A DNA stretch of 64,000 bases from Hermatobates lingyangjiaoensis (lineage: Eukaryota; Arthropoda; Insecta; Hemiptera; Hermatobatidae), in NCBI GenBank assembly GCA_026182355.1, contig JAPFBL010001617.1, positions 8,309,001 through 8,373,000 on the forward strand, written 5' to 3'. The position numbers and the translations under genes are program-made. Below, piece by piece: positions 1-11,830 of this stretch (position 1 is its first letter; every line of letters starts with the position of its first letter). The notes below the pieces were generated by a model that saw only the letters and a program-made list of their open reading frames with translations, was not told the DNA's origin and did not search any database.

Positions 1-2045
1 TAAATCATAGAACACACCTATTTTGCAATTCGAAATTCAATGTTTCCTCATAAAACAGAATTGAATATCAGGATGTAATCATACGTCTTCATAATCCTCA
101 AAAGGGTTTCCATTCCTTTATCATTTGATTTTATTGGTAGAATAGAAGAGAAACAGCTATAAAATAGGCATTTAAATATCATTAAATTCAAATGTTATAT
201 GTTACCTCATAAAGTAAAATTAAAAGGAGGTCGTAAACATAGATCTCCATATACCATATACTTAATTGCTTCTTTTTGATTCACCGATATCAAATAAACC
301 TAAAAGAAGTGTTATTTTTGAGCATTCTTAAATATGCTATCTACTTTCACATGTTTCTCACAAATATTTACTCGGTGAAGGCTATATAATTTGGATAATG
401 TAAATAAGTAAAAACTCTTTTAAGGTAAGGCTGAACCTTGATGGAGGTGTGGCCGTTCTTGACCAAGTTACGGAGAAGTGGTCCAAGGTTGAATTAGATG
501 TGCGGCTCAGACTCTGCAATCTTCTAAACCAGCGTTTGATTTGAGTTACCTTAACTCATTCTCCTATTCTAAATGCTCATTGTGGAAGCAAATAACTTAT
601 ATTTTAAATGTAATCTTAAAAATCTGAGCTTTAGTAACAATATTATAAATTAATTTCTACGGACACATCTGTATTGAACTGATAAAATGTTATTTTCTTG
701 TTGACATGAAAAAAAAACCTGCGATAAAAAGATGTTAGAATTAAGTTACTATTCAATAAACATAAAAATGAAAGTTTTACATAATGTAAGGAATAAGGGA
801 TTTTCATTTTTACAATAAAACTCTTGTTTTGAGTGTTATTGTCTTCCTTCTATTGCTCAGGGTTTTCCCTCAGGTTTTGTAAAGAACCGTTTGCTTTTGT
901 AGACTTCAAACAATCATTCGAAAATGTTCAAGGCAAACATCATAGTGAGCGGTAGCCCAACCAATGAACACTTTTTATGGGTAATTCTTTTCAACGAATT
1001 CTGGAACTTCATTGAATTTTCCAAAAATTGTTTTTATTTAGGTTGACGGAATATCAGTTGCCACGTCCTCACATAACTCTTCCTTCTCTGTTATGTGTTG
1101 TATCGCCTCCAACTCCATCAGCTCCTTCGTCGAAACTTTCTCGAGGTGCTCCTGTATCAACTCGTCCATGTGCTATTTATTCATCTCAAGTCTAATGCCT
1201 TTTTCCAGCAAACCAAGATACAGATTTTGTATTTTGAAATTTTCGCCTTTCGTATCATTTAATTTTTTTATCATAACCAGAGGGAATGTATTTTTGAAGA
1301 GACGGTTCGTAACCTGAACATTTCGTATGTAGAGCCTTTTGTGAGTAAAGGTACTATTTATGAGCTTTTACTTCGTCATAATTTATTGATTTCAGAACAA
1401 CCTAACATTATTAAGGATATTCGACATGAAGTCACTTCCACTGATCTTAATGTTGGTTCTACCTACAAGGTTCTTTACAATTGGAGACTAAATAATTGTT
1501 CTCCTCCATAATTTGGTTTCTCACTTCTTGAGAAACATAAAGTTTGTTAATTGTCTTTAAGAAACAATATCCCTTAAACTTTTTTTAGTACTTGCTGTGA
1601 AGTTTACAATCAACATTAAATAACTGGTACATAGAACTTTAATTTTGTTATAATATAGACGAGAATTACCTAAGAGGCCAGTAACAAAGAAGTCAATACC
1701 GAACTACGTCACTGTCTATTATAATAAAAAACAGTTCTCTTTCAGTTTTAATGTCTGTGAGACAAATATCTTTAAGTAATTTCTTTTGCAATATAAGCAT
1801 GTTGAATGCAAATTAAAGTGAATAGCTTATATTGCTAGGTTCAAACAGATGTTTATCTCAGTTTACTATAAATATTAGTTAAGCAGTCCAAAATCAATTG
1901 AATTTTGGTTTAATTTCACTGTTTGTATCGCGTTTACGTAATGTCAAACCCTCTGGTAAATGATCAAATTCATAGAAAACAAATTTAATAATTTTCTATG
2001 TTTTATTGTGGTTACATCAATTTTATCAGTCATTTAAACATGAAA
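1..2045. other. AT-rich stretch, nothing recognised
   Basis: I see no convincing exon, RNA gene or named repeat here. The only open frame of note (1093-1317, plus, 74 codons) has no recognisable motif and a low-complexity Ser/Phe composition, so I do not call it. Probably intergenic. Confidence 0.4.
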
Positions 2046-2333
2046 TCATTGATCTAGTATGTCTAATTTTTTTGGTGTTATTAAACTAAGGCTCTTAGCC
2101 GATATAACTGGTGTTTGGCTTCTCCAGTTTAGTATTTCATCTACAGAAACTCTAAGGTATTCGCTTGCGTCTGAGAGTTCTAGTTTCGTATTTGTAATCA
2201 TGAGTTCTTTGAGGGCTATTGACACTATTCTTGTGTAAGGTACAAAGACTGGTTTAGCTGAAATTACATTCAGATCTTTCTGCTTTACCCATCCTTCAAC
2301 AATTTGGAGATTGCGGTATAAGCTCAAAGGCAA
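2046..2333 (-). pseudogene. LINE reverse transcriptase fragment (thumb region)
   Basis: The 95-codon frame reads QIVEGWVKQKDLNVISAKPV..., then VPYTRIVSIALKELMI, TKLELSDASEYLRVS and LNWRSQ. This is the order just after the catalytic palm in non-LTR reverse transcriptases of the R1/LOA/Jockey group: an E-x-W-C helix, LxVNPxKT, a VPFTR-like strand, LxLSxxxKYLGV and the LNW box. Here W-C is W-V and KYLGV is EYLRV, so it is decayed. Similar fragments occur at about 4740-5560 (minus) and 19490-19700 (plus), which makes a dispersed family. The codon run ends in a stop without the RNase H or C-terminal part. Seen: the motif order. Inferred: the clade. Confidence 0.6.
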
Positions 2334-3639
2334 TGCCGTGAAGATTTCATCTTATGAAAATTACAAGGTGATATGAAAACTTCTCATACTTCAAAACTTC
2401 TCAACTAATATAAAACCTAATAGTGCCATCTTTAATACAATATTCATATGAAGGTCTACTTTTGGTAACATATGAATGTGGTCAATCAACACGGTAAGAC
2501 CTGATGATGCGCAGGCTTATAATTTTGAAGCTTGCTCACAAACTTTTGGATACTCACCCAAACTACTACACCCATAGATACCGTCAAAAAAAAAGTATGA
2601 GGACCTAATAATCGTTTATTTAAATCCATCATAAACTTGAGATTGAATTTTTCATCATCTCTATATACCACTTATAGTAAAGTAATATTTGGCTCATTTC
2701 CATTTAATTTTATTGTTATATGAATTAAATCTTTCTACAATTAATTTAATCACTGAAATATCTTCAAATTTATTTCATTACCATATAAATAACGATTCTA
2801 TTTGACTGATTCTGATATATCTATTCTGAGTTAACAAGAACAGCAGGCTATTCATTATTCCAAGATGAATTTTCAGTTATTTTTAGTTATATTGTAATTT
2901 TCTATAAACGAAATTTATTGCAATTCCTTTTATAGATTTATAAGTTGATTTTTTGACAAAAAATTATTAATTTATATTTAGCCAGTTAGAGTAAACAAAG
3001 TAAGGTCTTCTGAAATCATAAAATATTTCATACTCCTCTTTTCGTACTCATAATTTCAATGTAAAAGTATTGAGCTCATGATCGCAAAAGGTTCTATTTT
3101 TGGGAGCCAGTTCATTACAAACCATCAAGCGGTGTGATTTCTATCACGTCCACAAGCTTTAAATTAAAATTAAAATTAATCATTAAAAATAAATCATAAG
3201 GTTATAATTTTGTTATTGTAAAAAATATTTTTTTCACTGTATAAAAAATTTGAGTTTTTTTCATTTAATGCTTTTGTTAATTTCATAATATTCCCAAAGC
3301 TTCAACACTCCAAAGGCAGCAGATTAAGAAAAAAAAATTTTCTCTAAAGCCAACAAAAGACCGGAAAAATGACTTTTCCATGATGCAATATTGCCGTAAA
3401 ACAGTATCTACCCACCCAACAAACGGTCTTTCTAATAGCGTGCCCACAAATTTTTGGAATTTTCAAATCGTATATCTATAACAAAGAGATAATTTCTTAT
3501 TATTCAGATTGAGTGCCTGAAGCTCGTCTGACTCATTCGTAGCGTTACCATAACTACCCTATTGAGCTCCCTTTTGTGGATTTTAAAATCAGCTATTGAT
3601 TTCAATTTCCTTTATGGAACTCAAAATTGTCCTTGAAGA
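2334..3639. other. AT-rich spacer, nothing recognised
   Basis: No gene or repeat that I can name. A 61-codon minus frame at 2486-2671 has no family resemblance and no splice context. Confidence 0.35.
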
Positions 3640-5560
3640 ATTTTCTATTTTATTGGTTGTAGGTATGGTTTGCCAGAAATCTTTATTCTCTTAAAGGCGA
3701 TTGCCTCCCATTCAGATAGAATGTGATCAAAGGTTTCTGCCTCATCCGACAGAGCCTGCATTGTTACATCTTTGAACATATAAAATTTTCTTATAAATGT
3801 AAGTGCAGTTGGAATGAGTTCTTTTTAAACCAAATTAGACATGGTTGTTGTATCCTCTTTATATCTACTTTCTGCTTCATTCAATGATCAACCTTTTCAA
3901 AACGATCTACTCCCTCATTCCCCTATTTTCTCTTGTTTTCAGGTACCCAAATGAGAATTAACTTATTTTTGCTGGTTTCATTTTTAATTTTTGCTCGTTG
4001 GTGATCACTAGAGTGCCTATGATCACAGTTTTATTCTGTTTATGTCATTAACAATGTAGAGAGCAAACACATTACGATCCTGCAGAAAATAGATACAAAT
4101 ATAATACTTTGAAAGCTGATTAACTGACTTTTCATTCTACCTTATATAATAATATCAATAAGTTTTATAGAGTTAATATGAATTCAGATGGAGAATACTT
4201 TCAACAATTGCCTCGTGCTTGAAATCAAGAAGGTTGCAACCGAGGTGATCATTTTTTATCACTTTGATGTCCTTGTAGAATGCTCTATGAGAGCCAATGT
4301 ATTTGGCATTATATAGACTAAATGTTATTGGTTCATTCTATTAGATATTTGTAAATTTTATGCCAGAAAGAGGAATTTCCATTTCATACCAATGTCATCT
4401 GAATATTTCATATTTCTTGATAAAAATATCTAAAAAGGAAGTTCAACAACTAATCCATGCTGAAGATAGTGTAAGTGATCAAATCTCCTGTTATCCTACG
4501 ACACACTTATCTGTGTACTTTATAAGGCTAATATGGATACATTCATTTATTTTAGGATAGCACACAACCAATGAATGTCATACTATTGGTTTTATGACTG
4601 CAGCTGCAGTAATTTTATCGAGCTGAACAGTAGATTTGTGGTGAAGACCCAATGTTATACCGAAAAATTCCTTACAGTAGGATATTATTACTTAATGCGT
4701 TTTAGACATTACCTTCTTTCTCCTTAAGACAAGTGTAAGGACCGTTTTAGCTGGAATCTATATCCTGATCATTATCCTCTGCCGATCTTTCAACAATTTG
4801 GTGAGTATGCAGTCTAATCCAAAGGTTGTGCCATCTAGGCAGCATTTCTTATAATAACATCATCTACCCATTCTTGTGTGTAGCAAAGTTGGTTATTTAC
4901 AGGATCCAGTATCCTTACCATGGTGACGACAGGACGCATCCCTGAAGAAAGCCTTTAGTGATCACAGTTCTATCTGTGGTAGATCCAACACTTACATTAA
5001 TCATTATTTCATTCAATTATTGTAATCCATTATATTGTTTCTGGATTAATACAAAAAGTTGTGTTGCGGTGTATTTTATAATTTCAGAAAACGTTTTAAA
5101 CGCTGAACGTCTAATTAGAGAACAACGAAATTTGGCCAAAATTAAACTTAAAATAATCAATTTATAAAAAACTAGCAAACGTGCTCGTGTTTGACAGAGC
5201 AGGACATTGCTTTTGTTCCCTTAGCCAGTGGATCTGTTATATGATTTTTCCCGTCTAATATTTTATCTAAGGAACCTCCAAGAGGATGTGCGTAACTCTG
5301 ATGATTTGAGGTTAATCTTTTTTCTTCTTCAGAAAGGTATAACGACTGTTTTCGGTAGAAATTTTTCCTTTTCTCCAAAAATTTAGAAGAATGCTGCAGA
5401 ATTTGAAAGGTAGTTCATCAAGCATTACTCTTCTACCAACAAAGATATACACTTGTGAATATCGTTGCGCATCATAGCCATTATTATATAGAGTATTCAG
5501 CAAGCCATCCACAACTAATCAGTAGAATAGGAGATTAGATAGAACACCTCCCTGAAAAGA
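3640..5560 (-). mobile_element. Decayed LINE copy (RT to C-terminal end)
   Basis: Minus-strand fragments appear in the right order for one non-LTR element. Around 5560-5390 lies palm-like text (MDGLLNTLYNNGYDAQRYSQV, where the intact family has YADD). Near 4830-4740 is the helix after the palm (a LxNPxKT-like strand shared with 2046-2333). Around 3800-3640 is the extreme C-terminus (DEAETFDHILSE, then EAIAFKRIKI and GKPYL). The last block recurs on the plus strand at 22690-22880. Multiple frameshifts and stops separate the blocks. Nothing between them is readable as RNase H. Dead remnant. Confidence 0.5.
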
Positions 5561-5929
5561 TCCTTTAGTGTTCACAACTTAAGTATTACTAGGACCAATA
5601 CTTATACTAATTATTTTTTACAATAGTAGAGAATATATTCTACATAATGTGGATCCATCCATCTATGTATATATTAGTAACATTTATACGTTAGAAGGTG
5701 ACTATCATAAGCTCATTCTACATAAAAGAATTAAGCCAAATTGAATCCTTTAAGACTTCATTATGCTCCTATTTTCTCAAAACAATATAAGAAAAAATGT
5801 CAGGTTCAACGAATCACCAAAGAAGTAGGTTCAAATTAGTGTCCGCTTTGCAATAAAGAACAAAAGACTGTATTTCTTATACTTCAATTTTACGTAACGA
5901 CAATGCTATTCATAAACTTACCAAAATCT
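5561..5929. other. Spacer, nothing recognised
   Basis: No open frame or repeat I can name. It contains only AT-rich sequence between the LINE relic and the next repeat. Confidence 0.3.
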
Positions 5930-6165
5930 ATATCTGACATTATTTCTTCAACTGTACAATGTATAGTTTGATTAGAACACTTTGCTAGACAACGATCCAT
6001 CATATCATGGAAATATCAGAAAATATATCTTTGATTGGCGTTAATTTTTTACATTTAGGAATTTTATTTTTCTTACATATCAAATCAATTCATTAGAACA
6101 GTCAATTCATTTTAATTAAACCTCTAAATAACAATTTTATTTTACCTTAAACTATTTAAACTATT
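5930..6165 (+). repeat. Dispersed repeat, second copy at about 53040-53260
   Basis: The stretch shares ordered blocks with about 53040-53260: a CAGAAAATATAT..TTTG block, GTTAATTTTTTACATTTA, a TTTTAT..TTACATATCA block, AATTCATTA and CCTCT(T)AAATAACAATTTTA. The other copy is preceded by AGCTGACCCTGTGAACTTCG, a phrase common in arthropod interspersed repeats. Class not determined. Confidence 0.5.
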
Positions 6166-6451
6166 TCTAAACCAATGTAAAAAATCTGTAGTTGCCTACA
6201 CTCAACATTACTACAAGTAAACATAATATCAAACTTCTTGACATACATTTGATTTTTTATTTATTTTGATTTAACTATCCTTATGAATTAGATACATTTA
6301 TTATCAACCATTTCTGTGGAACTGGTTGAATATTGAACTTCTGTTTCAGTTGGTCCAATACGTGTATTGGTTTGTGTTCAGTTGATCTAATATCACGAAT
6401 ATTAGTTTGGGATCGGGTAAGTAAATTTCATAAACTCCTGTTGTATGTATA

Positions 6452-7347
6452 CGAGGTGTATAAATAAAGTAGTGAGACTGGCAACGTCGCTTTCGATCTG
6501 GCAACGCTGGAGACGCGTGGCCTTGAGTAGCGTCAGGTGCACGTGTGATGCGCCTCCAGTATGAATCTGAACTCGCCACAGTCATTTGTTTGTCCGTAGC
6601 GTTGGTTTTCGTGAAATGGTTTTTTCTTGAGCGTTTTAAAAATGAGTGACCTCAAAGTTGAGCAGCGGTGTGCAATCAAATTTTGCTTCAGACTTGGACA
6701 TAATGCAACCGAAACCGGCCTATGGAGAACGTGTTTTATCAAGGGCACAGGTTTTTCGGTGGTTTAAGGAATTTTCAGAAGGAAGAGAGTCGATTGAAGA
6801 TGAACCACGAAGCGGAAGGCGTTCAAGTGCAAACACCGATGAAAATGTCAACAGAGTACGGAACCTTGTGCGTTCAGATCGACGCTTGACAGTCAGAATG
6901 ATCGGGGAACAGTTGAATTTGAATCACACCTCCGTTCATCACATTTTGACCAATGAATTGGAGATGAGAAAAATTTGTGCGAAAATGGTTCCGAAAATTC
7001 CGAAAAGAAAACGAGTTTTTGGCCAGTAAAAACATTCCTGTTGCTCCTCAGCCTCCTTATTCACCAGACTTGAGTCTTTATCACTTTTTCCTCTTCCCGA
7101 GATTGAAAAATCACCTCAAGGGAACTCATTTCGGGACACTACAAAACATACAAACTGCTGTAACCGACCAGCTGAAGGCCATTCCAGAATCCGAGTTCCA
7201 GCAATGCTACAATGATTGGAAGGACCGTCTCCAGCGCTGTGTGGCTTCCGAAGGGAACTATTTTGAAGGTGACAATATCACATTGTAATTATATTTGAAT
7301 AGAAAATTTAAAAAAAATCAGTCTCACTACTTTATTTACACACCTCG
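6452..7347 (+). mobile_element. Mariner element with internal deletion (miniature form)
   Basis: The 29-bp terminal inverted repeats lie at 6452-6480 and 7319-7347, both reading inward from CGAGGTGT. They differ at one position (A versus G at the ninth base) and each is flanked by the TA dinucleotide expected of a Tc1/mariner target duplication (6450-6451, 7348-7349). The element is 896 bp long against roughly 1.3 kb for an intact mariner, because the central part of the transposase is missing. The remaining ends look intact, so it could be moved in trans by a related transposase; that is inference. Confidence 0.92.
6642..7288 (+). pseudogene. Mariner transposase relic lacking the catalytic centre
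   Basis: A start at 6642 (MSDLKVEQRCAIKF..LGHNATET) gives the usual mariner N-terminus. A small deletion near 6710 shifts the frame, which then continues AYGERVLSRAQVFRWFKEF, the DEPRSGRRS linker and the second helix-turn-helix (LTVRMIGEQLNLNHTSVHHI). After KMVPK near 6993 a large deletion joins directly to EFLASKNIPVAPQPPYSPDL, with another frame change, and the tail ends GNYFEGDNITL. The lost block holds the first two Asp residues of the DD34D triad (the GDETW and HHDNA boxes). Only the third Asp (SPDLS) remains, so the protein cannot be catalytic. Confidence 0.9.
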
Positions 7348-7349
7348 TA

Positions 7350-7935
7350 TGTTTAGAAAAAATGACATCTAATTTAACCATTTCAATTAGTTGTCACTAA
7401 GTCTCGTTCTAATAATGAATATAACTTATATTTATTTCAATAACTACACAAAAAATTAATTTGTTAAAGTTTAACAAATTGATTATTGCTAAAGTTTAAA
7501 TTTTTTGTTTAATGTCCTTTATTCAAAATGAATACCAGCCACCTGCGTGACGTCAAACGTCATTTATTTATCGACAAATGTAATAATTTCATTGCATTTT
7601 ATGCTTATAAAACCAAGTGCCTTATTTCAATAAAAGTCAAGAATCATGCACCATTTATCAGACAGCAAATTTCATTTGGTTCAAGCATAAAATTTGATTA
7701 TACAGAGCATTTTTTAATGAATAATTTCAATCTTCAATTGTGTTTCACATTATGACCTTTTATAAAATTATTATACTCCGAATTTTATCAAATGGTGGTA
7801 TTTTTATAAAATCACTTTTCTTTTCCTTCGTCCAAAATTATAAAAATCCAATTTACTCTGAGCGAGTGTTGGCTTTTTCTACTCTGTTATACGGCTGCTG
7901 TATATATATAAACTAGAATTTTTAAAAGAACACAT
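7350..7935. other. AT-rich spacer between mariner and PLE
   Basis: No supported feature. An open frame at 7528-7755 (plus, 75 codons) has no recognisable motif. Confidence 0.35.
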
Positions 7936-7949
7936 AGAAAAGAAATCAC

Positions 7950-7996
7950 TGAACTCACTACTATATTTCGATGTCCTCGTCTTCAGGAAAAGATGT
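7950..7996 (-). ncRNA. Hammerhead ribozyme-like motif, PLE2 3' end
   Basis: On the minus strand: CTGAAGA (7980-7986), one extra base, a short weak helix II (GA..TC), GAAA (7966-7969), the mini-palindrome ATAT and NUH = TA|A. Helix I pairing is poor, so activity is doubtful, but the position fits other PLE ends here. Confidence 0.45.
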
Positions 7997-8204
7997 GAAT
8001 CGCTCCAAAGCCTGAAAACGACTGACTTGGCGTTCGAACTGAAGCACTCAAACAGTGTGGCCAACTTTCGGAGGAAAGGTAGACAGGGAAGATAAAGAGA
8101 TAAAAGCCAAATAAAAATTAAAAACTGAAAACATTTAACTAAAATAAAATTAAAAGCTGATAACAACTTAAAAAAAATAAAAAATAAATAAATAAAAAAA
8201 AAAA

Positions 8205-8692
8205 TCAACGATTGAGGTTAAACCCAGAAGCCGATCTACCGCCCAGAAGACTAATAAGTGCTTCTTCTGAAGCTCTCAGAGTGACTTTCGAATTACTTTG
8301 ATCAATCTGCCTCAGGACCTGTACACGGAAACAGTCATTGAAACTGCGTCCGTGAGAACAGGCATGAGTAGCAACGGGAAGGTCACTGCGTTTGCCAACG
8401 GATGACCTGTGATTATTCATACGCAGGCTTAGCTTGGTGGAAGCCAAACCCACATAAAAAGAATCACACTGGGTGCAATCCAAACGGTAAACGCAGTTAC
8501 CAGAGGTACAAGAGGTCTTGTGAGAGATAGGGTAGGTGCGTTTACTATGGAAAGAGGTAAAGGAAGGAACAGGATTGATGATAGGACAAGTAAGACATAC
8601 ACGACGTCCACATTGAACCATACCACCAGCAGTTTTTGGAGGCTTAGGAGAAGAGATGTGAGAGAAGATAGATTGAAGATTAGCAGGTTCAT

Positions 8693-8697
<5 letters not shown>
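8205..8697 (-). pseudogene. PLE GIY-YIG endonuclease domain (5'-truncated)
   Basis: Reading leftward from the microsatellite: NEPANLQSIFSHISSPKPPK, then a Cys-rich knuckle (VQCGRRVCLTCPIINP), then CTSGNCVYRLDCTQC, DSFYVGLASTKLSLRMNNH (the GIY-YIG core, here V-Y-R-L / F-Y-V-G, with a conserved Arg and His), LPVATHACSHGRSF and a C-terminal EEALISLL helix. This is the endonuclease that terminates Penelope-like polyproteins. The frame is open for more than 130 codons, so this fragment is younger than many relics nearby. No start codon is expected, because the N-terminal RT has been lost. Confidence 0.8.
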
Positions 8698-8746
<49 letters not shown>

Positions 8747-8747
8747 C
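8693..8747. repeat. (TA)n microsatellite shared by two PLEs
   Basis: Pure TA repeat of about 50 bp. PLE2 ends on one side and the inverted terminal repeat of PLE1 begins on the other. The same junction (ACGAAT then TA repeats) occurs at the far end of PLE1 (11833-11862). Confidence 0.9.
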
Positions 8748-8945
8748 GTAAATTTTGATATTAGTCCTTCTTTAACACACACATTATTGAAAATTACACC
8801 AAATTTAGCTGATACCTGTTTCTTAACAAGTTTCTCAATTTTTCTAAATAACACTCTCGTTATTTCGTCTACACAATAAAGTACATCTCCTATGGTCGAC
8901 ATGTTTCGAATGATCAACATTCATCATCAGGACGTGAATAAGATC
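8748..8945 (-). repeat. Inverted pseudo-LTR copy of PLE1
   Basis: The minus-strand reading of this stretch matches the repeat at 9010-9215 and 11630-11838 almost base for base, including the hammerhead core and the coding start. It meets the forward copy head-to-head across about 50 bp of TA-rich sequence. Confidence 0.88.
8893..8936 (-). ncRNA. Hammerhead ribozyme, PLE1 inverted repeat
   Basis: Minus strand: helix I strand GTC, CTGATGA (8924-8930), extra T, helix II GAATG/CATTC with loop TTGAT, GAAA, palindromic helix III ACATGT, cleavage site GTC, then GACC closing helix I. Full core present. Confidence 0.75.
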
Positions 8946-9019
8946 TAAGGTGAAATATCTGGTTTATAGAGATATTATATCTAATATAATCTTATATCTA
9001 ATATAATATATTAGATCTT

Positions 9020-9066
9020 ATTCACGTCCTGATGATGAATGTTGATCATTCGAAACATGTCGACCA
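9020..9066 (+). ncRNA. Hammerhead ribozyme, PLE1 5' pseudo-LTR
   Basis: CTGATGA at 9029-9035, helix II GAATG/CATTC, GAAAC, ACATGT, then the predicted cut after GTC at 9059-9061 with GAC pairing back to GTC before the core. It overlaps the first codons of the PLE frame (start 9039), so cleavage would leave the coding start just inside the 3' product. Confidence 0.75.
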
Positions 9067-11569
9067 TAAGAGATATACTTTATTGTGTAGACGAAATAAC
9101 GAGAGTGTTATTTAGAAAAATTGAGAAACTTGTTAAGAAACAGGTATCAGCTAAATTTGGTGTCATTTTCAATAATGTGTGTGTCAAAGAAGGACTGCTA
9201 CCAAAATTTACGAATATCAAAACTTCGGACCCAGCAGCCCGAGATCAATGGTTTACTAAAGAATATAGGAAGAATCTCTTGGAATTTGAAGTTAGAAAGT
9301 GTGAAGAGAAATATGAACTTTTATCTAACGAAATTTTGATGAAGAAAAAGGAATTGGAAAACAACCTGGCCGTTTCACCTTACAAAGAAACTCTTCTTAA
9401 TTTCATTGACGAATGTCAACAACACGAAGAAGAAATTGTTTCTGCCAGAATAAGGAAAAAGTTGAATAAACTCTATAAAGGTAACATTTTTATCTTTGAA
9501 AGTAATAAGAATTATATTAATCTATCAAATTACCAGTTGACGTTAAAGCAAGAAGAATTATTGTCTCTTGGCTTGAAATGCTACTATAAACCGAAATTCG
9601 ATTCTATAATGAAAAAAGTTGAATTAGAAGTGCTGTAGGACTCTATTCTTAAACTGGAACAACAAGACATCATTACTGTGAACCCGACACTGCAGGATCA
9701 ACTTAGAGCCGAAGCAACAAAGCAAAGAGGATCTAAACCCAGTCAGATCATGACAAAAGAACTGAGAGAAGCTGCCAAAGAACTAAGAGAGCATCCAGAC
9801 ATAATTATAAGACGAGCGGATAAATCTAATACCCTAGTAGTTTTGGACAGATCTGAATATAAGAAGAAATTAAATGAAATATTAGCTGACAATAAGAAAC
9901 TCAAGAAGATCGCCCGTAATCCAATTAACAAATTAAAAACCCAAGTTAACAAAGTCATAGCAGCGGTTAATAAAGGAAATCAAGAAAAAATACTCCAACC
10001 GATAACAGGGAATTCAGTCCGGCATATATATATATGAAACTGTGAAAACTTACAAACCTGGAAACCCTCTTCGCCCAATCATTCCTCAGGTAACCAGTCC
10101 CACCTACCAGTTAGCCAAAGAACTCAACAAGATAATATCACCTTATATACCAGCAAAATATATGCTCCGTTCTACAGATGAATTCCTCGATATAATTAAA
10201 GAAATCAAACCGGAAGGAAATATAGGGTCTTTAGATGTAGAGTCATTGTTTACCAATGTTCCGGTTAAGGAGACTATTGAAATAATATGCAACTATGTCT
10301 ATTCTAACCGTGATATACCACCACCAGCAATTAAAAGAGAACAGTTAAATAAATTATTGCAAGCATGCACAACCCATTTACCCACATAGATGGATCAATG
10401 TATGTACAAATTGATGGGGCCGCTATGGGCTCACCTCTTGGCGTGGCCTTTGCCAACTATTATATGTGTCACCTGGAAAATAATGTATTGAGCAAGAGAG
10501 CTGCTATCAAACCTATCATATACTGCCGGTATGTTGACGACTGCTTTGTCATAGCAAGGAATGCAACCCAAATGGACGCGTTGAAAAATGCATTTGAGGA
10601 AGAATCATGCCTGAAATTCACAATAGAAAAAGCAATAGACAATAAAATTAACTTTCTTGACGTCAGTATTAACATGTTAAATGACAAAATTCAAACCTCA
10701 GTATTCAAGAAAGAATCTAATACAACCTCCTACCTAAATGTCCGTAGCGAATGCCCTCAGCGCTACAAAGATGGAGCAATTAAAGCCTTAATACACAGAA
10801 CGCACAAGATCGCATCAAGTTGGGAAATATTCAACAGGGACATTAACAGAACGAAGCAAGCGTTTGTTAATAATGGTTATTCGAATGATAACTTTGATCG
10901 AATATTGAAAGAATACCTTCATGTAAGAAGAGTGGAGCAAACCAATGAAGATAGACCAACTATAGTGCATAAAGTTTATTATAAAAACCAGTATTCAGAG
11001 CAACACAAGCTTGATGAGATAATATTAAAAGGCATTATAAGGAATAATATCAGTTGCAAAAACGAGAATGAAAAAGTATCACTGGTCACTTATTATAAAA
11101 GCCCACCTGTGAGTTGCCTGTTTATTAAAAATAATAATCAAGACAAAAGTACACATTTAAAGGAAAGAAATCTGTGTTCGAGTATACATGTACTAATGGG
11201 GACTGTGAAACCCAAAAACACTCGTACATTGGTATGACTACCACTTCCCTATCAAGAAGGCTCACCATGCACCTAATGGCCGGAGCACCCAAAAAACATA
11301 CGCAAGACAAGCATAATGTTAAATTAACCCGAGAGATGCTAGTTACAAATACTAAAATTATAAAAAAAGAAAGTAACCACCATAAACTAAAAATTTTAGA
11401 GGCTATATTAATTCAGAAACTGAAGCCTTTCCTAAATATTCAGGTCGAAAACAGTAGCCGTATTTTGAAACTATTTAGTTCACATCAAGGGCATCCAGAA
11501 ACCCTTGCAGGTAGCGACTCAGGCCGAGAGGCCACTCACCCCACAGGATTAACGCCCACCATTTCTTAA
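9039..11569 (+). pseudogene. PLE1 polyprotein: RT plus GIY-YIG endonuclease, four lesions
   Basis: The frame begins MLIIRNMSTIRDILYCVDEI and runs through a Lys/Glu-rich N-terminal region to an in-frame TAG (9636-9638), then resumes (LREAAKELREHPDIIIRRAD, the usual PLE pre-RT block). A frameshift at a short TA tract near 10025-10040 precedes RT motifs: KTYKPGNPLRPIIPQ, SLDVESLFTNVP (first catalytic Asp), GAAMGSPLGVAFANYYM and CRYVDDCFVIA (YVDD). Further shifts fall near 10375 and 11170. The last part holds the GIY-YIG endonuclease (YIGMTTTSLSRRLTMH) and ends at 11569. The catalytic residues persist but stop and frameshifts make it a dead copy. PLE reverse transcriptases are related to telomerase and prime at nicked DNA; that is family knowledge. 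Confidence 0.9.
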
Positions 11570-11594
11570 ACTTTATGGAAAACAACCCCTTCTA

Positions 11595-11830
11595 CCTTCT
11601 CCATGTATATATAAACCAGATATTTCACCTTAGATCTTATTCACGTCCTGATGATGAATGTTGATCATTCGAAACATGTCGACCATAGGAGATGTACTTT
11701 ATTGTGTAGACGAAATAACGAGAGTGTTATTTAGAAAAATTGAGAAACTTGTTAAGAAACAGGTATCAGCTAAATTTGGTGTAATTTTCAATAATGTGTG
11801 TGTCAAAGAAGGACTGCTACCAAAATTTAC

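Larger units (their letters stand above)
7940..8697 (-). mobile_element. 5'-truncated Penelope-like element (PLE2)
   Basis: Minus strand. The right limit is the (TA)n tract at 8693-8747. Reading leftward come the end of the coding region (GIY-YIG endonuclease, stop at 8205), an A-rich 3' untranslated stretch and a hammerhead-type motif near 7955-7995. This order (endonuclease, short 3' UTR, ribozyme) is typical of PLE 3' ends. The whole RT part is missing. It lies back-to-back with PLE1, sharing one microsatellite. Confidence 0.7.

Noticed and set aside
1093..1317. 74-codon plus-strand frame
   Set aside because: No motif, no splice context; compatible with chance.
8520..8920. Open frames with IYIYIY runs near TA tracts (also at 34782, 37302, 37445, 62286)
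   Set aside because: They are read-through of (TA)n or (CT)n microsatellites and carry no protein signature beyond the element sequence.
8429..8920. 163-codon minus-strand frame joining two PLEs through the TA tract
   Set aside because: An accidental fusion of the PLE1 repeat start and an off-frame reading of PLE2; not a gene.
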